A DNA stretch of 64,000 bases from Flavobacterium sp. 9AF (GCF_902506265.1 NZ_LR733556.1:1824577-1888576), one strand, 5' to 3'. Counted from the first letter of the stretch, positions 54,762 through 63,764 are shown. Translations and numbers: made by a program. Notes: generated by a model not told the origin, from the letters alone.

Positions 54762-54887
54762 AAGCTATTTAAAAAGCATAATCTTGTCAAGCTGAACTTG
54801 TTTCAGTTTCTTTAAAATATTTATCGCCATTTTTTTAGATTCCGAAATAAATTCGGAATGACAAAAATAATACTTTTTAAATAGCTT
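54762..54887. repeat. Structured inverted-repeat element between metG and the lanthipeptide cluster
   Basis: The outer arms are perfect over 15 bp: 54762-54776 with 54873-54887 (AAGCTATTTAAAAAG). Inside are two smaller palindromes: CTGAA-CTTGT-TTCAG near 54792-54806, and ATTCCGAA (54839-54846) with TTCGGAAT (54852-54859). The whole 126-bp element resembles REP/MITE-like intergenic repeats I recall in flavobacteria. It also serves as a natural bidirectional terminator for two convergent operons. Confidence 0.65.
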
Positions 54888-54902
54888 CTTTTCTATCAAT
54901 TA

Positions 54903-56081
54903 TTACAACTCATAATCAATAAAAGATAAAAATTCGAAATCTAAATTTTTATCAAAATTTAAAAGTGCTATTCCTATGCCTACTATTCCGTGAGAAAATG
55001 ATAATTGAGCATTTACATCAAACTTATTGAAAGTAGTATCAAAACCTGCCCATTTTGGATTTTCAGTTCTATAGTTTTCTGTTTGTTTATACCAATAGGC
55101 TATTGTTTCCTCTAAAAAAGTTAAATTGGCTTTTTTCTGAAACAACTGCATAAAAGATGCAATACCTAAACTTCCATAAAATAAATTAGCATCGGAAACT
55201 AATTGCTGTTTATCATCTCTAATATGGCTCGCATGGCTTAAAATTTCAATAGCTAAATTTTCATATTCTTTAATTGCACAAATTTTTCCTGCTCTATAAA
55301 ATCCATAAGCAATTCCTAAATCTCCATATAAAATATTAAATGATGAAAAACTATTGTCTGTATCGCTATTTGTAGAAAAAGGGAATAAAAACATTTCATT
55401 TGTCAATTTTTGATCGGTGATAAACATTAACGCTTTTTCAATCAGTCTTTTTACCCTATCTTTTTCAAAACCAATTTCGTAGAAACTTATTAAGCTATCT
55501 GTTATTCCCATTACCCCATGTTTGATGCCTAATTCTATTACCTTTCTTCCTTGACGCTCTATGTTTGACGTCCAAAATATTCCTTGGGAAACCTCATCTT
55601 TTTGCGATAACTCTTCAATCTTGTCTAAAACATCTGAAAAAAGACATTGATAATCTTTGTTGGAATGCTTCATTCTATTTATAAAATAATTGACATATTT
55701 TAATGTGCCAGAAATTGGACTTAAATTGTCTTCTTTTAAACTATCCACTAAAAAATCTTCGATAATTGAATCGTAATTTTCAAAATAAAATTCGATATCT
55801 GATGCATTTAAAATACCTTTTTCTTTATAAAAATTGAGTAATTTGCCAATACTTATGATATCTTCTATTATGTAACTCCCTTTATAAGATTCATTCAATC
55901 CTTCGATTGCCTTTTCTAAATATGCCAAACACAAATTTATTTTGTTTTCATAAAAATAAAACAAAGAAACTCCTGCTAATCCATTAGTTACGCCCATAGA
56001 AGTAAAAATAGAATGATTTTGCTCGATTACTTGTTCAATATCTTTAATCGTATTTATTGTGCTTTTTTTTATTGTATTCAT
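54903..56081 (-). CDS. LanC-like protein 2 lacking canonical zinc ligands
   Basis: A 392-residue protein with the alpha-toroid repeat pattern of LanC cyclases (VTNGLAGVSLFYFY, KHGVMGITDSLISFY, YGDLGIAYGFYRAG, FYGSLGIASFMQLF, SHGIVGIGIALL). The conserved histidine of the G-x-x-H-G motif is kept (His188). The zinc cysteine in W-C-Y-G is Leu251, and the C-H pair of L-C-H-G is Phe301-Tyr302. Zinc-dependent cyclisation as in NisC is therefore unlikely. It could bind the peptide, act as a scaffold or do other chemistry. It is the last gene of the cluster, 3 bases after the transporter stop. Confidence 0.85.
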   Translation of the reverse strand: MNTIKKSTINTIKDIEQVIEQNHSIFTSMGVTNGLAGVSLFYFYENKINLCLAYLEKAIEGLNESYKGSYIIEDIISIGKLLNFYKEKGILNASDIEFYFENYDSIIEDFLVDSLKEDNLSPISGTLKYVNYFINRMKHSNKDYQCLFSDVLDKIEELSQKDEVSQGIFWTSNIERQGRKVIELGIKHGVMGITDSLISFYEIGFEKDRVKRLIEKALMFITDQKLTNEMFLFPFSTNSDTDNSFSSFNILYGDLGIAYGFYRAGKICAIKEYENLAIEILSHASHIRDDKQQLVSDANLFYGSLGIASFMQLFQKKANLTFLEETIAYWYKQTENYRTENPKWAGFDTTFNKFDVNAQLSFSHGIVGIGIALLNFDKNLDFEFLSFIDYEL

Positions 56082-56084
56082 ATT

Positions 56085-58286
56085 TTAACTTCCTAATTCT
56101 AATTGGTTTTTAACTAAACTAAAATAATCTCCTTTTTTTTCTACAAGTTGGGCATGACTACCTACTTCACTTATTTCCCCTTTATTTAATACTACAATTT
56201 GATCGGCATGTCTTACAGTACTCAATCTATGTGCGATAATCACTACCGTTTTTCCTTTGAAAAAATCAAATAGATTATTATGAATAATTTTTTCATTTTC
56301 AGCATCTAATGCTGAAGTCGCTTCATCAAAAAAGACATAATGAGGGTTTTTATATACAGCTCTTGCAATTAGAATTCGTTGCTTTTGTCCTCCAGATAAA
56401 CCACTTCCGGCTGCACCTACTTTTGTATCATATTGTAAAGGCAAAGATTCTATATATTCATCTACATTAGCTACTTTTGCGGCCAATTTTAATCGATCAT
56501 AATCTATTTCTTCATCAGAAGTAGCAATATTTCTTTTAATGGTATCTGAAAAAATAAAGCCATCTTGCATTACTACGCCACAATTTTTCCTGATACTTTT
56601 AGGTGAAATATTTAAAATATTCTGACCATTAAAACTAATATGCCCACCTACCGAATTATAAAATCGTAATAAGAGTTTCATTAACGTTGTTTTACCACTT
56701 CCACTCGCACCTACAATCGCGGTTATTTTTCCATCAGGAATGTACATATCAATATTTTTTAGAACAAAAGGAGATCTTGGTCCTTCATATTGAAATGAAA
56801 TATTACTCAATTTAATGCCCGAATTTATATTTGCAGTTTTTAAACCTAATGCTTCATAATTTTCTCTTTCTTCTGAAGATTCATTTTGCACTTCATTTAA
56901 TCGAGCTAAACTCAATTTTGCTTCTTGCAAGGAACGTAAAAAAAGAATCAATTGATCTACAGGTGAATTCATCATTCCAATAATATAGGAAACACTCAAT
57001 AAAACACCCAATGACATATCTCCTTGTACAACTAATAATGCAGTGTAAAAAGAAACACAAATATTTTTTATATGATTTATAAAATTAAAACCCGAAGTTT
57101 GAATTTGATCTAATCTTAAAATTTTAAGATTAATTTTAAATAGCTTATTTTGAACTTCTTTCCATTGATTGCATTTATATTCTTCGAAATTATTTAATTT
57201 CATTTCTGAAACACCATTCAATATTTCATATATAGTTTCTTGATTGTTACTATTTTCTATAAACTTATGGTAATCTAAAATCTTCCTTTTCTTTAAAAAG
57301 TAATAGGACCAACCAATAGATAAAAGAGTTAAAGCACTATAAATCAGCAATACTTTTAAATTATAATAGGCTAATACTACAAAGAAAACGGTAAAAGTAA
57401 TTGTGGAGAAAAAAGTAGTAATAGAATGGGAAGTAAGAAAATATTCAATTCTATCATTATCCTGAATTCTTTGTTTAAAATCACCTATTAATTTAGAATC
57501 GAAAAACCCCAAGGGCAATTCCAAAATTTTATATAAAAAATCGGATATAATTTGAATACTAATTTTTGTTCCGACAATGAGAAGTGACCAGTTCCTAAAA
57601 ATTTCAATTATTATGGCTCCAACATATAAACTTAACTGAGAAAATAAAATTAATTGTATATAATCTATATCCTTATTGGTGATTCCTTTATCTATAAGAA
57701 ATTGGGTTAAAAAAGGAAAAATCATATTAATTGAACTTCCCAAAAGCATTAATAAAACTACGTAAATTAATCTCTTTTTATGCGACTTAAAATAGTTTAA
57801 AAAATAACTTAAAGAGATTTTTTGAGGTTTTTTAAATTCTGTTTCGTAAAATTTATCCTGTGGTTTTAAGAAAAGAGCTACACCTGTTGTATTGTCTCCT
57901 AGCCAAGATTTTTTAAATTTTTCATCATTAAGTTCTATAAATCCATGTGCGGGATCAGCAATTTTCCATTTTGTTTGTTTTGTAAACAATCCTTTTTTGT
58001 TTACGCCTCTTAAAACTACATAATGGTTGTTATTCCAATATAAAATGCAGGGAAAATTATTACTTTCAATCTCTTGTAATTGTTCAAAACTTAAGCTTCC
58101 AGAAAAAGTTTCATACCCTATTTCTTGAGCTGCTTCATCAATTCCTAATAATGAAACGCCTTCTTTGGTTATGTGACAACTTTCACGTAAGAAATGTAAG
58201 GAAATATCTTTTCCATAATGGTTAGATATCATTCCTAAGCAAGAAGGCCCACAGTCCATTTGATCATATTGTCTAATAAATTTCAT
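56085..58286 (-). CDS. C39-peptidase ABC transporter (LanT/PCAT type)
   Basis: A 733-residue bifunctional exporter. The N-terminal C39 peptidase (~1-140) has catalytic Cys12 in 'QMDCGPSC', His88 in 'NNNHYVVL' and Asp111 in 'IADPAHG'. Six membrane helices lie in ~165-440. The ATPase domain has Walker A 'GASGSGKTTL' (~527), signature 'LSGGQKQR' (~631), Walker B 'YVFFDEATSALD' and H-loop 'IIAHRLSTV'. It should cut the precursors after their Gly-Gly and export the core peptide. The start overlaps the dehydratase gene by 14 bases, so the two are coupled. Confidence 0.96.
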   Translation of the reverse strand: MKFIRQYDQMDCGPSCLGMISNHYGKDISLHFLRESCHITKEGVSLLGIDEAAQEIGYETFSGSLSFEQLQEIESNNFPCILYWNNNHYVVLRGVNKKGLFTKQTKWKIADPAHGFIELNDEKFKKSWLGDNTTGVALFLKPQDKFYETEFKKPQKISLSYFLNYFKSHKKRLIYVVLLMLLGSSINMIFPFLTQFLIDKGITNKDIDYIQLILFSQLSLYVGAIIIEIFRNWSLLIVGTKISIQIISDFLYKILELPLGFFDSKLIGDFKQRIQDNDRIEYFLTSHSITTFFSTITFTVFFVVLAYYNLKVLLIYSALTLLSIGWSYYFLKKRKILDYHKFIENSNNQETIYEILNGVSEMKLNNFEEYKCNQWKEVQNKLFKINLKILRLDQIQTSGFNFINHIKNICVSFYTALLVVQGDMSLGVLLSVSYIIGMMNSPVDQLILFLRSLQEAKLSLARLNEVQNESSEERENYEALGLKTANINSGIKLSNISFQYEGPRSPFVLKNIDMYIPDGKITAIVGASGSGKTTLMKLLLRFYNSVGGHISFNGQNILNISPKSIRKNCGVVMQDGFIFSDTIKRNIATSDEEIDYDRLKLAAKVANVDEYIESLPLQYDTKVGAAGSGLSGGQKQRILIARAVYKNPHYVFFDEATSALDAENEKIIHNNLFDFFKGKTVVIIAHRLSTVRHADQIVVLNKGEISEVGSHAQLVEKKGDYFSLVKNQLELGS

Positions 58287-61200
58287 TTTTCTCTAATTTT
58301 TGATTGTATTTTCTTTTTCCCAATTCTTTACTATAAAATCTTTCTAAAATTCCGTAGAGTATCATTTCATGAGCTCTTGGATTAGATTGTATAAATCGGT
58401 TAACTGTCATATGAATATAACTAGCTAACACATTTTTATTGATCGGTTTGTAAGCCATTTTTTGTAATTGATTTACTCGTTCAGTAAAATCTATTAATGG
58501 AGTACTCATTAACCTATCTATCTCATCATTATATTTTCTAAATTTAAGATTGATGTCTTTCTTGATTGATTTTATTTCGCCATGTTCTTCCCAAAAACTT
58601 ACAAATAAGCTTTCTGTTAATTGATGTCTTTCCTGAAGAGAAACATCAAAAGCAGTAAAGGAATCGTCAATCGCCTTTAAAACATATAACCAAATCCTGT
58701 TTTCTTGTATAGATTTTAAATAAGACAACACTTTTAAAGTAAAAATGGAATCAATTGTAAAAACAGTTTCAGCATTTTCAATATTTTCTGGAAGATAGCG
58801 TTCTAATTCTCTATTGTAAGTAGATAAATCTAATTTCCAAATTTTCTTTTCTTCTAAAAGAGGGTTAAATGTTTCGTTTATTATTTGTGTGAGTGTGCTG
58901 TAATAATTTTTATCTGTAAGTCTGAATCGAATTCGAATATGAAACTCTGGATCAGCATAACGAATAAAAAACCACTTATCAATTATCTTTTGTTTCGATA
59001 GATAATTTACCATTTCTTGAACTTGTTGCAATAAAATGGTGTCTGAAGTTACTTTACCCGTATAAATTTTAAAATATACCCACTCATCTCCGAAAATAAA
59101 AGATCGTTTTACGGATGCTTCTTCATTAGAATACGTTTCAACTTGTTTTGCACTATTATCCTCCTTTTGTGATTGTACAAAAACAATGGTTTCATTGGCA
59201 AACTGATTCTTTTCTTTCATATCATAAACACATTCAGAAATTTGAACCGTTTCTCTCTTCTTAATTTCTTCCCAAAGAATAGAAAGTGTTATTGGATTTC
59301 TTGTATCAATTATCATTTTCTCTTCTCCATTCTCTTTGAGATAAACAAATTGTGGTATGTTTAACTGGTTGAGATGTGTTTTTAAATCATGGCTGTTTTT
59401 GTAGGTTTCCTTTTTTAAAACCCAATGCGCATTTCTTACTACTATAGTATCACCAAAAACCAACCTTGGACAATAAGATAAATCCTCTAAATTAAATCCA
59501 CCAAAATTGATTCCATAATCGATAAATCGGTCTTGCATTTGTAAATCGCATAAAAAATGATAGGCTGGTAAAGAATTATAATGAAAGTTTTGTGCTGAAC
59601 TTAAATAAGGAATAACTTCTTTTTGAAACTTCGCAGAACGTAACACAATCCTATTTCTCTTAATGCTTATATATAAATCATTAAGATCAATTATTATATT
59701 TTTTTCAGATGCTTTGGAAAGCAAACTTATTTCAGCTTGTCTATGTACCTTTCTAAGTAATATATTTCCAGTTCTATTTGATGGCAAATGAATGATCTCA
59801 GCTGTAATTTTATCTTCATTTAATTGCTGCTCAAAATCGGTGATTTTTTTAATAACTTCTTGCATTTGCGGGTCGTTATTTCCAAATCTTCCTATCAAAT
59901 TAGTCGCTGTTGATCCTGCTGCATATTTTAGAAATATCTTATCATTTGCATAGCTATAGGATAAAGGGAAAGTGCCTTTTTGTATCGATTTTTCATTTTT
60001 ATACACTTCGAAATTGATTTGATCTAAGTCTATTTCTTTTGCGTTTGCATTTTTCAAAAATAAATTCAACCAAAAGTTATTTATTTCAGGCTCAATTTTG
60101 CGATGACTAATTGTATTCTTAATGGGAGTAATGGTAATATCATCTAAAAGATCCGAGAAAAAAACATCTTCCTTTTGCGTTGCTAAATATCCTATTCCTA
60201 ACTCATTATCTAATACTTCCATTAAACGAACTTCCTGGTCTTCATATCGAGCATAAAAATTTTTTTTAAACGTTTCTAAATTATCGATTGGAGTAGTTTG
60301 ACTGTATGAAATTTTTGAAAGTTTATGAATAAGTTGCTCTATTTTTTCATCTCCTATGGCATAATTTACATTCGTTTTATTTTTTCTCAAATTAGAATTA
60401 ATAACATATTTAGAATCAAAAGGAATTCCAATTTGAGTTAACTCTGAAAATATTCCCTCATAAATACCTTTAGTATTAAAGACTTTTTCATCAAGTTGTG
60501 TGAGGTAATTATCAACCTTAATCAATTTTTGAAAAATGTGATTTATATTTTCTTTCTTTTGAATTTGCTCTTTATTTTTATGATAAAACACTAAAATCTG
60601 CTTAATAGATTGAGAATCATTTAAACTAATTTCTAAAGAAGATAAATAAATTCTAGATTGAATAAGTTCTTCTATATATTTTTCAATTTCTTCATTATTA
60701 ACACCTTCTAATACATTGCTTATTTCTTGTTTGAGTTCTTCAAAAGTGATTTCATTTTTAACTTCATGCAATAAGTAAGTTAATAGTTCATCCTCTTCTA
60801 TAGAAGATAAAGTATAGCTAATTGTATCATTAACATATTGGGGTTCAATATATCTTATTTTGTCACCCACTTTATAAATAGAATTATTTTTTCTAAACGT
60901 AACCAATTTTTTTACTAAAGTATCTTCGTTTAAGAAATGTATAAGTTTTAAAAGATATTCCATATCGACAGCGGAAAATCTTTCAAAGTCTTTAGAATAT
61001 GCCTGAGTTTGGTTGTTTACAATGGAATAGGTTGTGAATAAGCCAAAAGGCACCGTATTTGAGATTGCTCTTAAATAATACTTTAAAATAGTTTCGTTTA
61101 TTTTTCCTCTTTCTTTATTTCCATTCACTATTTTTTCCCACTCACTGTGTAATATTGGTGAAGCTAAATAAACGGCTTCAGAAAAGTATTCATTATAAAA

Positions 61201-61317
61201 TAATGCATCAATAAACCTATCCAACTCATTTATTTCGTTTGGAATAGCTTTATACTCATCCAATGAGAAAAAAGGAATTCTAACTATTTTATCTGAAAAT
61301 AAGTTGATGTTTTTCAT
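58273..61317 (-). CDS. Full-length lantibiotic dehydratase (LanB type)
   Basis: 1014 residues, the length of complete class I LanB enzymes. The N-terminal ~750 residues match the glutamylation domain, which activates Ser/Thr with glutamyl-tRNA. The C-terminal ~270 residues match the elimination (thiopeptide-type) domain, shown by 'WFFIRYADPEFHIRIRFR' and 'STYNRELERYLPENIENAE'. It should convert Ser/Thr of the core peptide to dehydroalanine/dehydrobutyrine. Several Bacteroidota lanthipeptide systems, as I recall the pinensin one, use a split LanB; here it is one chain. It starts directly after the oxidoreductase stop. Confidence 0.94.
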   Translation of the reverse strand: MKNINLFSDKIVRIPFFSLDEYKAIPNEINELDRFIDALFYNEYFSEAVYLASPILHSEWEKIVNGNKERGKINETILKYYLRAISNTVPFGLFTTYSIVNNQTQAYSKDFERFSAVDMEYLLKLIHFLNEDTLVKKLVTFRKNNSIYKVGDKIRYIEPQYVNDTISYTLSSIEEDELLTYLLHEVKNEITFEELKQEISNVLEGVNNEEIEKYIEELIQSRIYLSSLEISLNDSQSIKQILVFYHKNKEQIQKKENINHIFQKLIKVDNYLTQLDEKVFNTKGIYEGIFSELTQIGIPFDSKYVINSNLRKNKTNVNYAIGDEKIEQLIHKLSKISYSQTTPIDNLETFKKNFYARYEDQEVRLMEVLDNELGIGYLATQKEDVFFSDLLDDITITPIKNTISHRKIEPEINNFWLNLFLKNANAKEIDLDQINFEVYKNEKSIQKGTFPLSYSYANDKIFLKYAAGSTATNLIGRFGNNDPQMQEVIKKITDFEQQLNEDKITAEIIHLPSNRTGNILLRKVHRQAEISLLSKASEKNIIIDLNDLYISIKRNRIVLRSAKFQKEVIPYLSSAQNFHYNSLPAYHFLCDLQMQDRFIDYGINFGGFNLEDLSYCPRLVFGDTIVVRNAHWVLKKETYKNSHDLKTHLNQLNIPQFVYLKENGEEKMIIDTRNPITLSILWEEIKKRETVQISECVYDMKEKNQFANETIVFVQSQKEDNSAKQVETYSNEEASVKRSFIFGDEWVYFKIYTGKVTSDTILLQQVQEMVNYLSKQKIIDKWFFIRYADPEFHIRIRFRLTDKNYYSTLTQIINETFNPLLEEKKIWKLDLSTYNRELERYLPENIENAETVFTIDSIFTLKVLSYLKSIQENRIWLYVLKAIDDSFTAFDVSLQERHQLTESLFVSFWEEHGEIKSIKKDINLKFRKYNDEIDRLMSTPLIDFTERVNQLQKMAYKPINKNVLASYIHMTVNRFIQSNPRAHEMILYGILERFYSKELGKRKYNQKLEKNEIY

Positions 61318-62262
61318 TTAATATACTTTTAAAATTTTTTGTGATGTAAGCTCTTTCATTAGCTTCAAATTCTCAATTTTTTTATCTAGATTCTTTTCTG
61401 TATCATAGATGATAAACTCATCAACTTCATATCTTTTTTGAAGATTTTCAAGAGTTTCCAAAAAGCTTTCTTCAGAAACAGGTAATGTTTTAATAGCCTC
61501 TTTACTATTGATTATTTTGGCTTCTTTTTCTTTAACTATTTCAGGAGAATCGGTAAAAGTAACTGCAATTGCTAAGGCTACTTCTGGCATTTCATTATGT
61601 GTATTAAAAAACTCTTCTCTGTATTTTCTTAATTCTTCCACACCTGGATCAAAATCAAAAACATCTAAGCCATGCATTAATGATTTACAAATGTTTAGTT
61701 TTTTTTCTACCGCCATTTCTCTTAATCTGTAACTGTTTGACAAATACCAAAGTGCTGGAGACAATCCTTTATAAGGAGGAATGATAATATTTCTTTTTTT
61801 ATAATTTTCTTCTTCATTTTGAAGTAAATCACATATACCTTCTAGATTACTCATATAATCTTTATTGTCAAAAGAAGGATTATTGGTGTTGAAATAATTA
61901 TGAAGATGTGAATGTTCTGGTCTTCCTTTAGACAAACCAAAGTCTATTCTATCGTTAAAAATATTATTTAACAATTTATAGTTTTGAACTAACGAATAAG
62001 GTGAATAATAACCAATTAAAGAGCCTGCAGATCCAACTCGAATAGTATTAGTCATTCCAGCAATAAGTGAAATTAATATTTCTGGGTTATTATATGGATG
62101 TAAAGAATTTGATCTATGGTGTTCTGAAATCCAAAATCTAGAAAATCCTATTTCATCTGCAGCTGTAGCATAAGAAAATATATCTTCTAATCCATACATG
62201 GAATTTTTTTGATCGCTTACCCCAAATTCCAAAAGTCCTATTTTAATTTCTTCATTTCTCAT
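61318..62262 (-). CDS. Luciferase-like (LLM class) flavin-dependent oxidoreductase
   Basis: A 314-residue TIM-barrel flavoenzyme. Typical LLM phrases are 'YGLEDIFSYATAADEIGFSRFW', split after A, 'WISEHHRSNSL', 'IRVGSAGSLIGYYSPYSLVQ' and 'RIDFGLSKGRPE'. Members use FMN or F420. In lanthipeptide clusters LLM enzymes (LanJ_C type) can reduce dehydroalanine to D-alanine, and others act as monooxygenases. Which applies here cannot be decided from sequence. The start overlaps the LanC-like 1 stop by ATGA, so it is certainly part of the operon. Confidence 0.88.
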   Translation of the reverse strand: MRNEEIKIGLLEFGVSDQKNSMYGLEDIFSYATAADEIGFSRFWISEHHRSNSLHPYNNPEILISLIAGMTNTIRVGSAGSLIGYYSPYSLVQNYKLLNNIFNDRIDFGLSKGRPEHSHLHNYFNTNNPSFDNKDYMSNLEGICDLLQNEEENYKKRNIIIPPYKGLSPALWYLSNSYRLREMAVEKKLNICKSLMHGLDVFDFDPGVEELRKYREEFFNTHNEMPEVALAIAVTFTDSPEIVKEKEAKIINSKEAIKTLPVSEESFLETLENLQKRYEVDEFIIYDTEKNLDKKIENLKLMKELTSQKILKVY

Positions 62263-63389
62263 AATAATACAATTTTTGACCAGTTATTATTTTTTTGTTG
62301 TTCAAACTCTAAAAGTGTAAGAGTTGTTGCAGGTAAATTATTTATAAAATTTAAAGGGTGCTCTTTTATGGTGTCTTTTTCTAAATAGTCTAAAGTTTTT
62401 GAATACCAATAAAATGCAGCTTCTTTAAATTGCGAATTTCCAGTTTTTAAATAGAGATAGTGATAACTTTTTAAGACTCCTGAACTTCCATAAAAAAATC
62501 GATAATCTTCTATAGCTGTTTCCTGAATCTCTTTTCTTTCTATACTATCTAAAGCTATTGTGGTAGCTAGGTGAATAAGTTCTTTATTCACAAATTTCTT
62601 TTTTAAAGAAAAAATCAAAGTTGAGAAATTTATATCGCTATTAGACCAGGCTAAAACAGGTCTAAAATTTAATTCTCCTTTTACAATTTCTTCTTTATGA
62701 ATACTTCTTGGTAAATAATACTTTTTGTTATTAAATGAATAATCGTTGTCTTTTATAATTTTGATTAATTTCTTTAATAAAAAAGTTATAATAACATCTG
62801 CTTTTTCATTTTCAATTGTGTTCAAGACTGCTATTATAGCACAGATGCCATGTGCATAACCTATATGAATACCTTCAATATATGCAGCCTTATTATAAAA
62901 AAAGAAATTATCCTCTTTTTTTATTTTTGCTTCTATTATTGATAAAATTTTATCAATACTTTCTTTGTCTTCAACAAAATTTAAAAAAAACAATATGCCG
63001 AAAGGTCCGTTTATAAAATCGTAATTGTTATGCTCTAACAAACGTATGGCTTCATTACATACTACTAATTTTATTTCGTTTATTTCTTTTTTATATTCTT
63101 CTCCTAATAAATTTGCGTTAACTAATAATTGAAGTATGAATCCTAAACCACTTAATCCATTTTCCAAAGTTGATTTAAGTAATAAATCAGATTTTGAAGT
63201 TTCTATATTTTGAAATATGATTTCTAAATATTCTTCTATTTTAAGGAGATGGAAATCCTCTTTTGAGTGTTCATATAAATTGAAATAATAATAAACCATC
63301 CCTAATTTTCCATCCATCAATCCATCAGATATTAATTCCTGCTTATTTTGTGTATTTATTCTTTCTATTAATTGATGCGAAACGGTCAT
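62259..63389 (-). CDS. LanC-like protein 1 lacking canonical zinc ligands
   Basis: A 376-residue alpha-toroid protein (GLMDGKLGMVYYYF, ENGLSGLGFILQLL, GYAHGICAIIAVL, FYGSSGVLKSYHYL). His180 of the G-x-A-H-G motif is kept. The zinc cysteine after Trp in W-C-Y-G is Ser249, and the C-H pair is Phe299-Tyr300. LanC-like protein 2 has the same FYGS replacement, so this looks like a subfamily trait and not decay of one gene. Cyclase activity by the NisC mechanism is unlikely. It follows the 43-residue gene by 11 bases. Confidence 0.85.
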   Translation of the reverse strand: MTVSHQLIERINTQNKQELISDGLMDGKLGMVYYYFNLYEHSKEDFHLLKIEEYLEIIFQNIETSKSDLLLKSTLENGLSGLGFILQLLVNANLLGEEYKKEINEIKLVVCNEAIRLLEHNNYDFINGPFGILFFLNFVEDKESIDKILSIIEAKIKKEDNFFFYNKAAYIEGIHIGYAHGICAIIAVLNTIENEKADVIITFLLKKLIKIIKDNDYSFNNKKYYLPRSIHKEEIVKGELNFRPVLAWSNSDINFSTLIFSLKKKFVNKELIHLATTIALDSIERKEIQETAIEDYRFFYGSSGVLKSYHYLYLKTGNSQFKEAAFYWYSKTLDYLEKDTIKEHPLNFINNLPATTLTLLEFEQQKNNNWSKIVLL

Positions 63390-63400
63390 ATTAAATAATT

Positions 63401-63532
63401 TTAACTAGTTAAAAGTAATTTTTCAATTTCTTTTCTACTGGGATTCAGTTTTATATCCTTATTCTTGTTTTCGTATAATTTTGGAAGACTTTGATTAAAA
63501 ATCCATTTTAAATCGACGAGTTCTTTATACAT
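63401..63532 (-). CDS. Unknown 43-residue protein of the lanthipeptide operon
   Basis: The frame runs from an ATG at 63532 to TAA at 63401. It begins MYKELVDLKWIFNQSLPKLY and ends EIEKLLLTS. It has no cysteine, Gly-Gly site, signal peptide or membrane helix, so it is not an obvious precursor. It is charged and mostly helical. It lies between the leader-proximal hairpin and LanC-like 1 (11-base gap), in the position of a translated accessory gene. Its small size lowers certainty, but the tight spacing supports it. Confidence 0.55.
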   Translation of the reverse strand: MYKELVDLKWIFNQSLPKLYENKNKDIKLNPSRKEIEKLLLTS

Positions 63533-63546
63533 TTTGGATGATATTT

Positions 63547-63580
63547 AAGAGTAACAGTTTAATATAAAACTGTTACTCTT
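63547..63580 (-). terminator. Hairpin between precursor genes and biosynthetic operon
   Basis: A perfect 14-bp stem, 63547-63560 with 63567-63580 (AAGAGTAACAGTTT arms), and a 6-base loop. No U-tract follows on the minus strand (AAATAT), so it should allow read-through while protecting or enriching the precursor mRNA. Confidence 0.75.
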
Positions 63581-63591
63581 ATTAAATAGTC

Positions 63592-63741
63592 TTATTGTGT
63601 TTTGTTACATGATAATAGTACACATGATGCAGCTGCTCCTTCTTGTGCTCCACCTTTTAAACTAGACATTTGAGACTCTTGTAATTTTGTGATTGCCTCT
63701 TTGTTTAATGTTAACCCTTTGTTTAAATTGATTTTTTTCAT
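63592..63741 (-). CDS. Lanthipeptide-type precursor, copy 1 (nearest the operon)
   Basis: 49 residues. The leader begins MKKINLNKGLTLNKEAITKL and ends LKGG, the double-glycine cut site of C39 transporters and the usual leader form of Bacteroidota natural-product precursors. The core is AQEGAAASCVLLSCNKTQ (18 residues), with two Ser-Cys pairs and one Thr. The N-terminal KINLNK stretch is a likely LanB recognition site. The TAA is at 63592-63594. It differs from copies 2 and 3 only at the end (KTQ in place of KQQ). It should be modified by the dehydratase and exported by the PCAT transporter. Confidence 0.92.
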   Translation of the reverse strand: MKKINLNKGLTLNKEAITKLQESQMSSLKGGAQEGAAASCVLLSCNKTQ

Positions 63742-63764
63742 CTTGTTTTTGTTTTAATGATTAA

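Noticed and set aside
62259..63389. Decay of LanC-like 1 as a pseudogene.
   Set aside because: The frame is intact, spacing in the operon is tight, and the paralogue at 54903-56081 has the same FYGS replacement, which points to selection and not decay.
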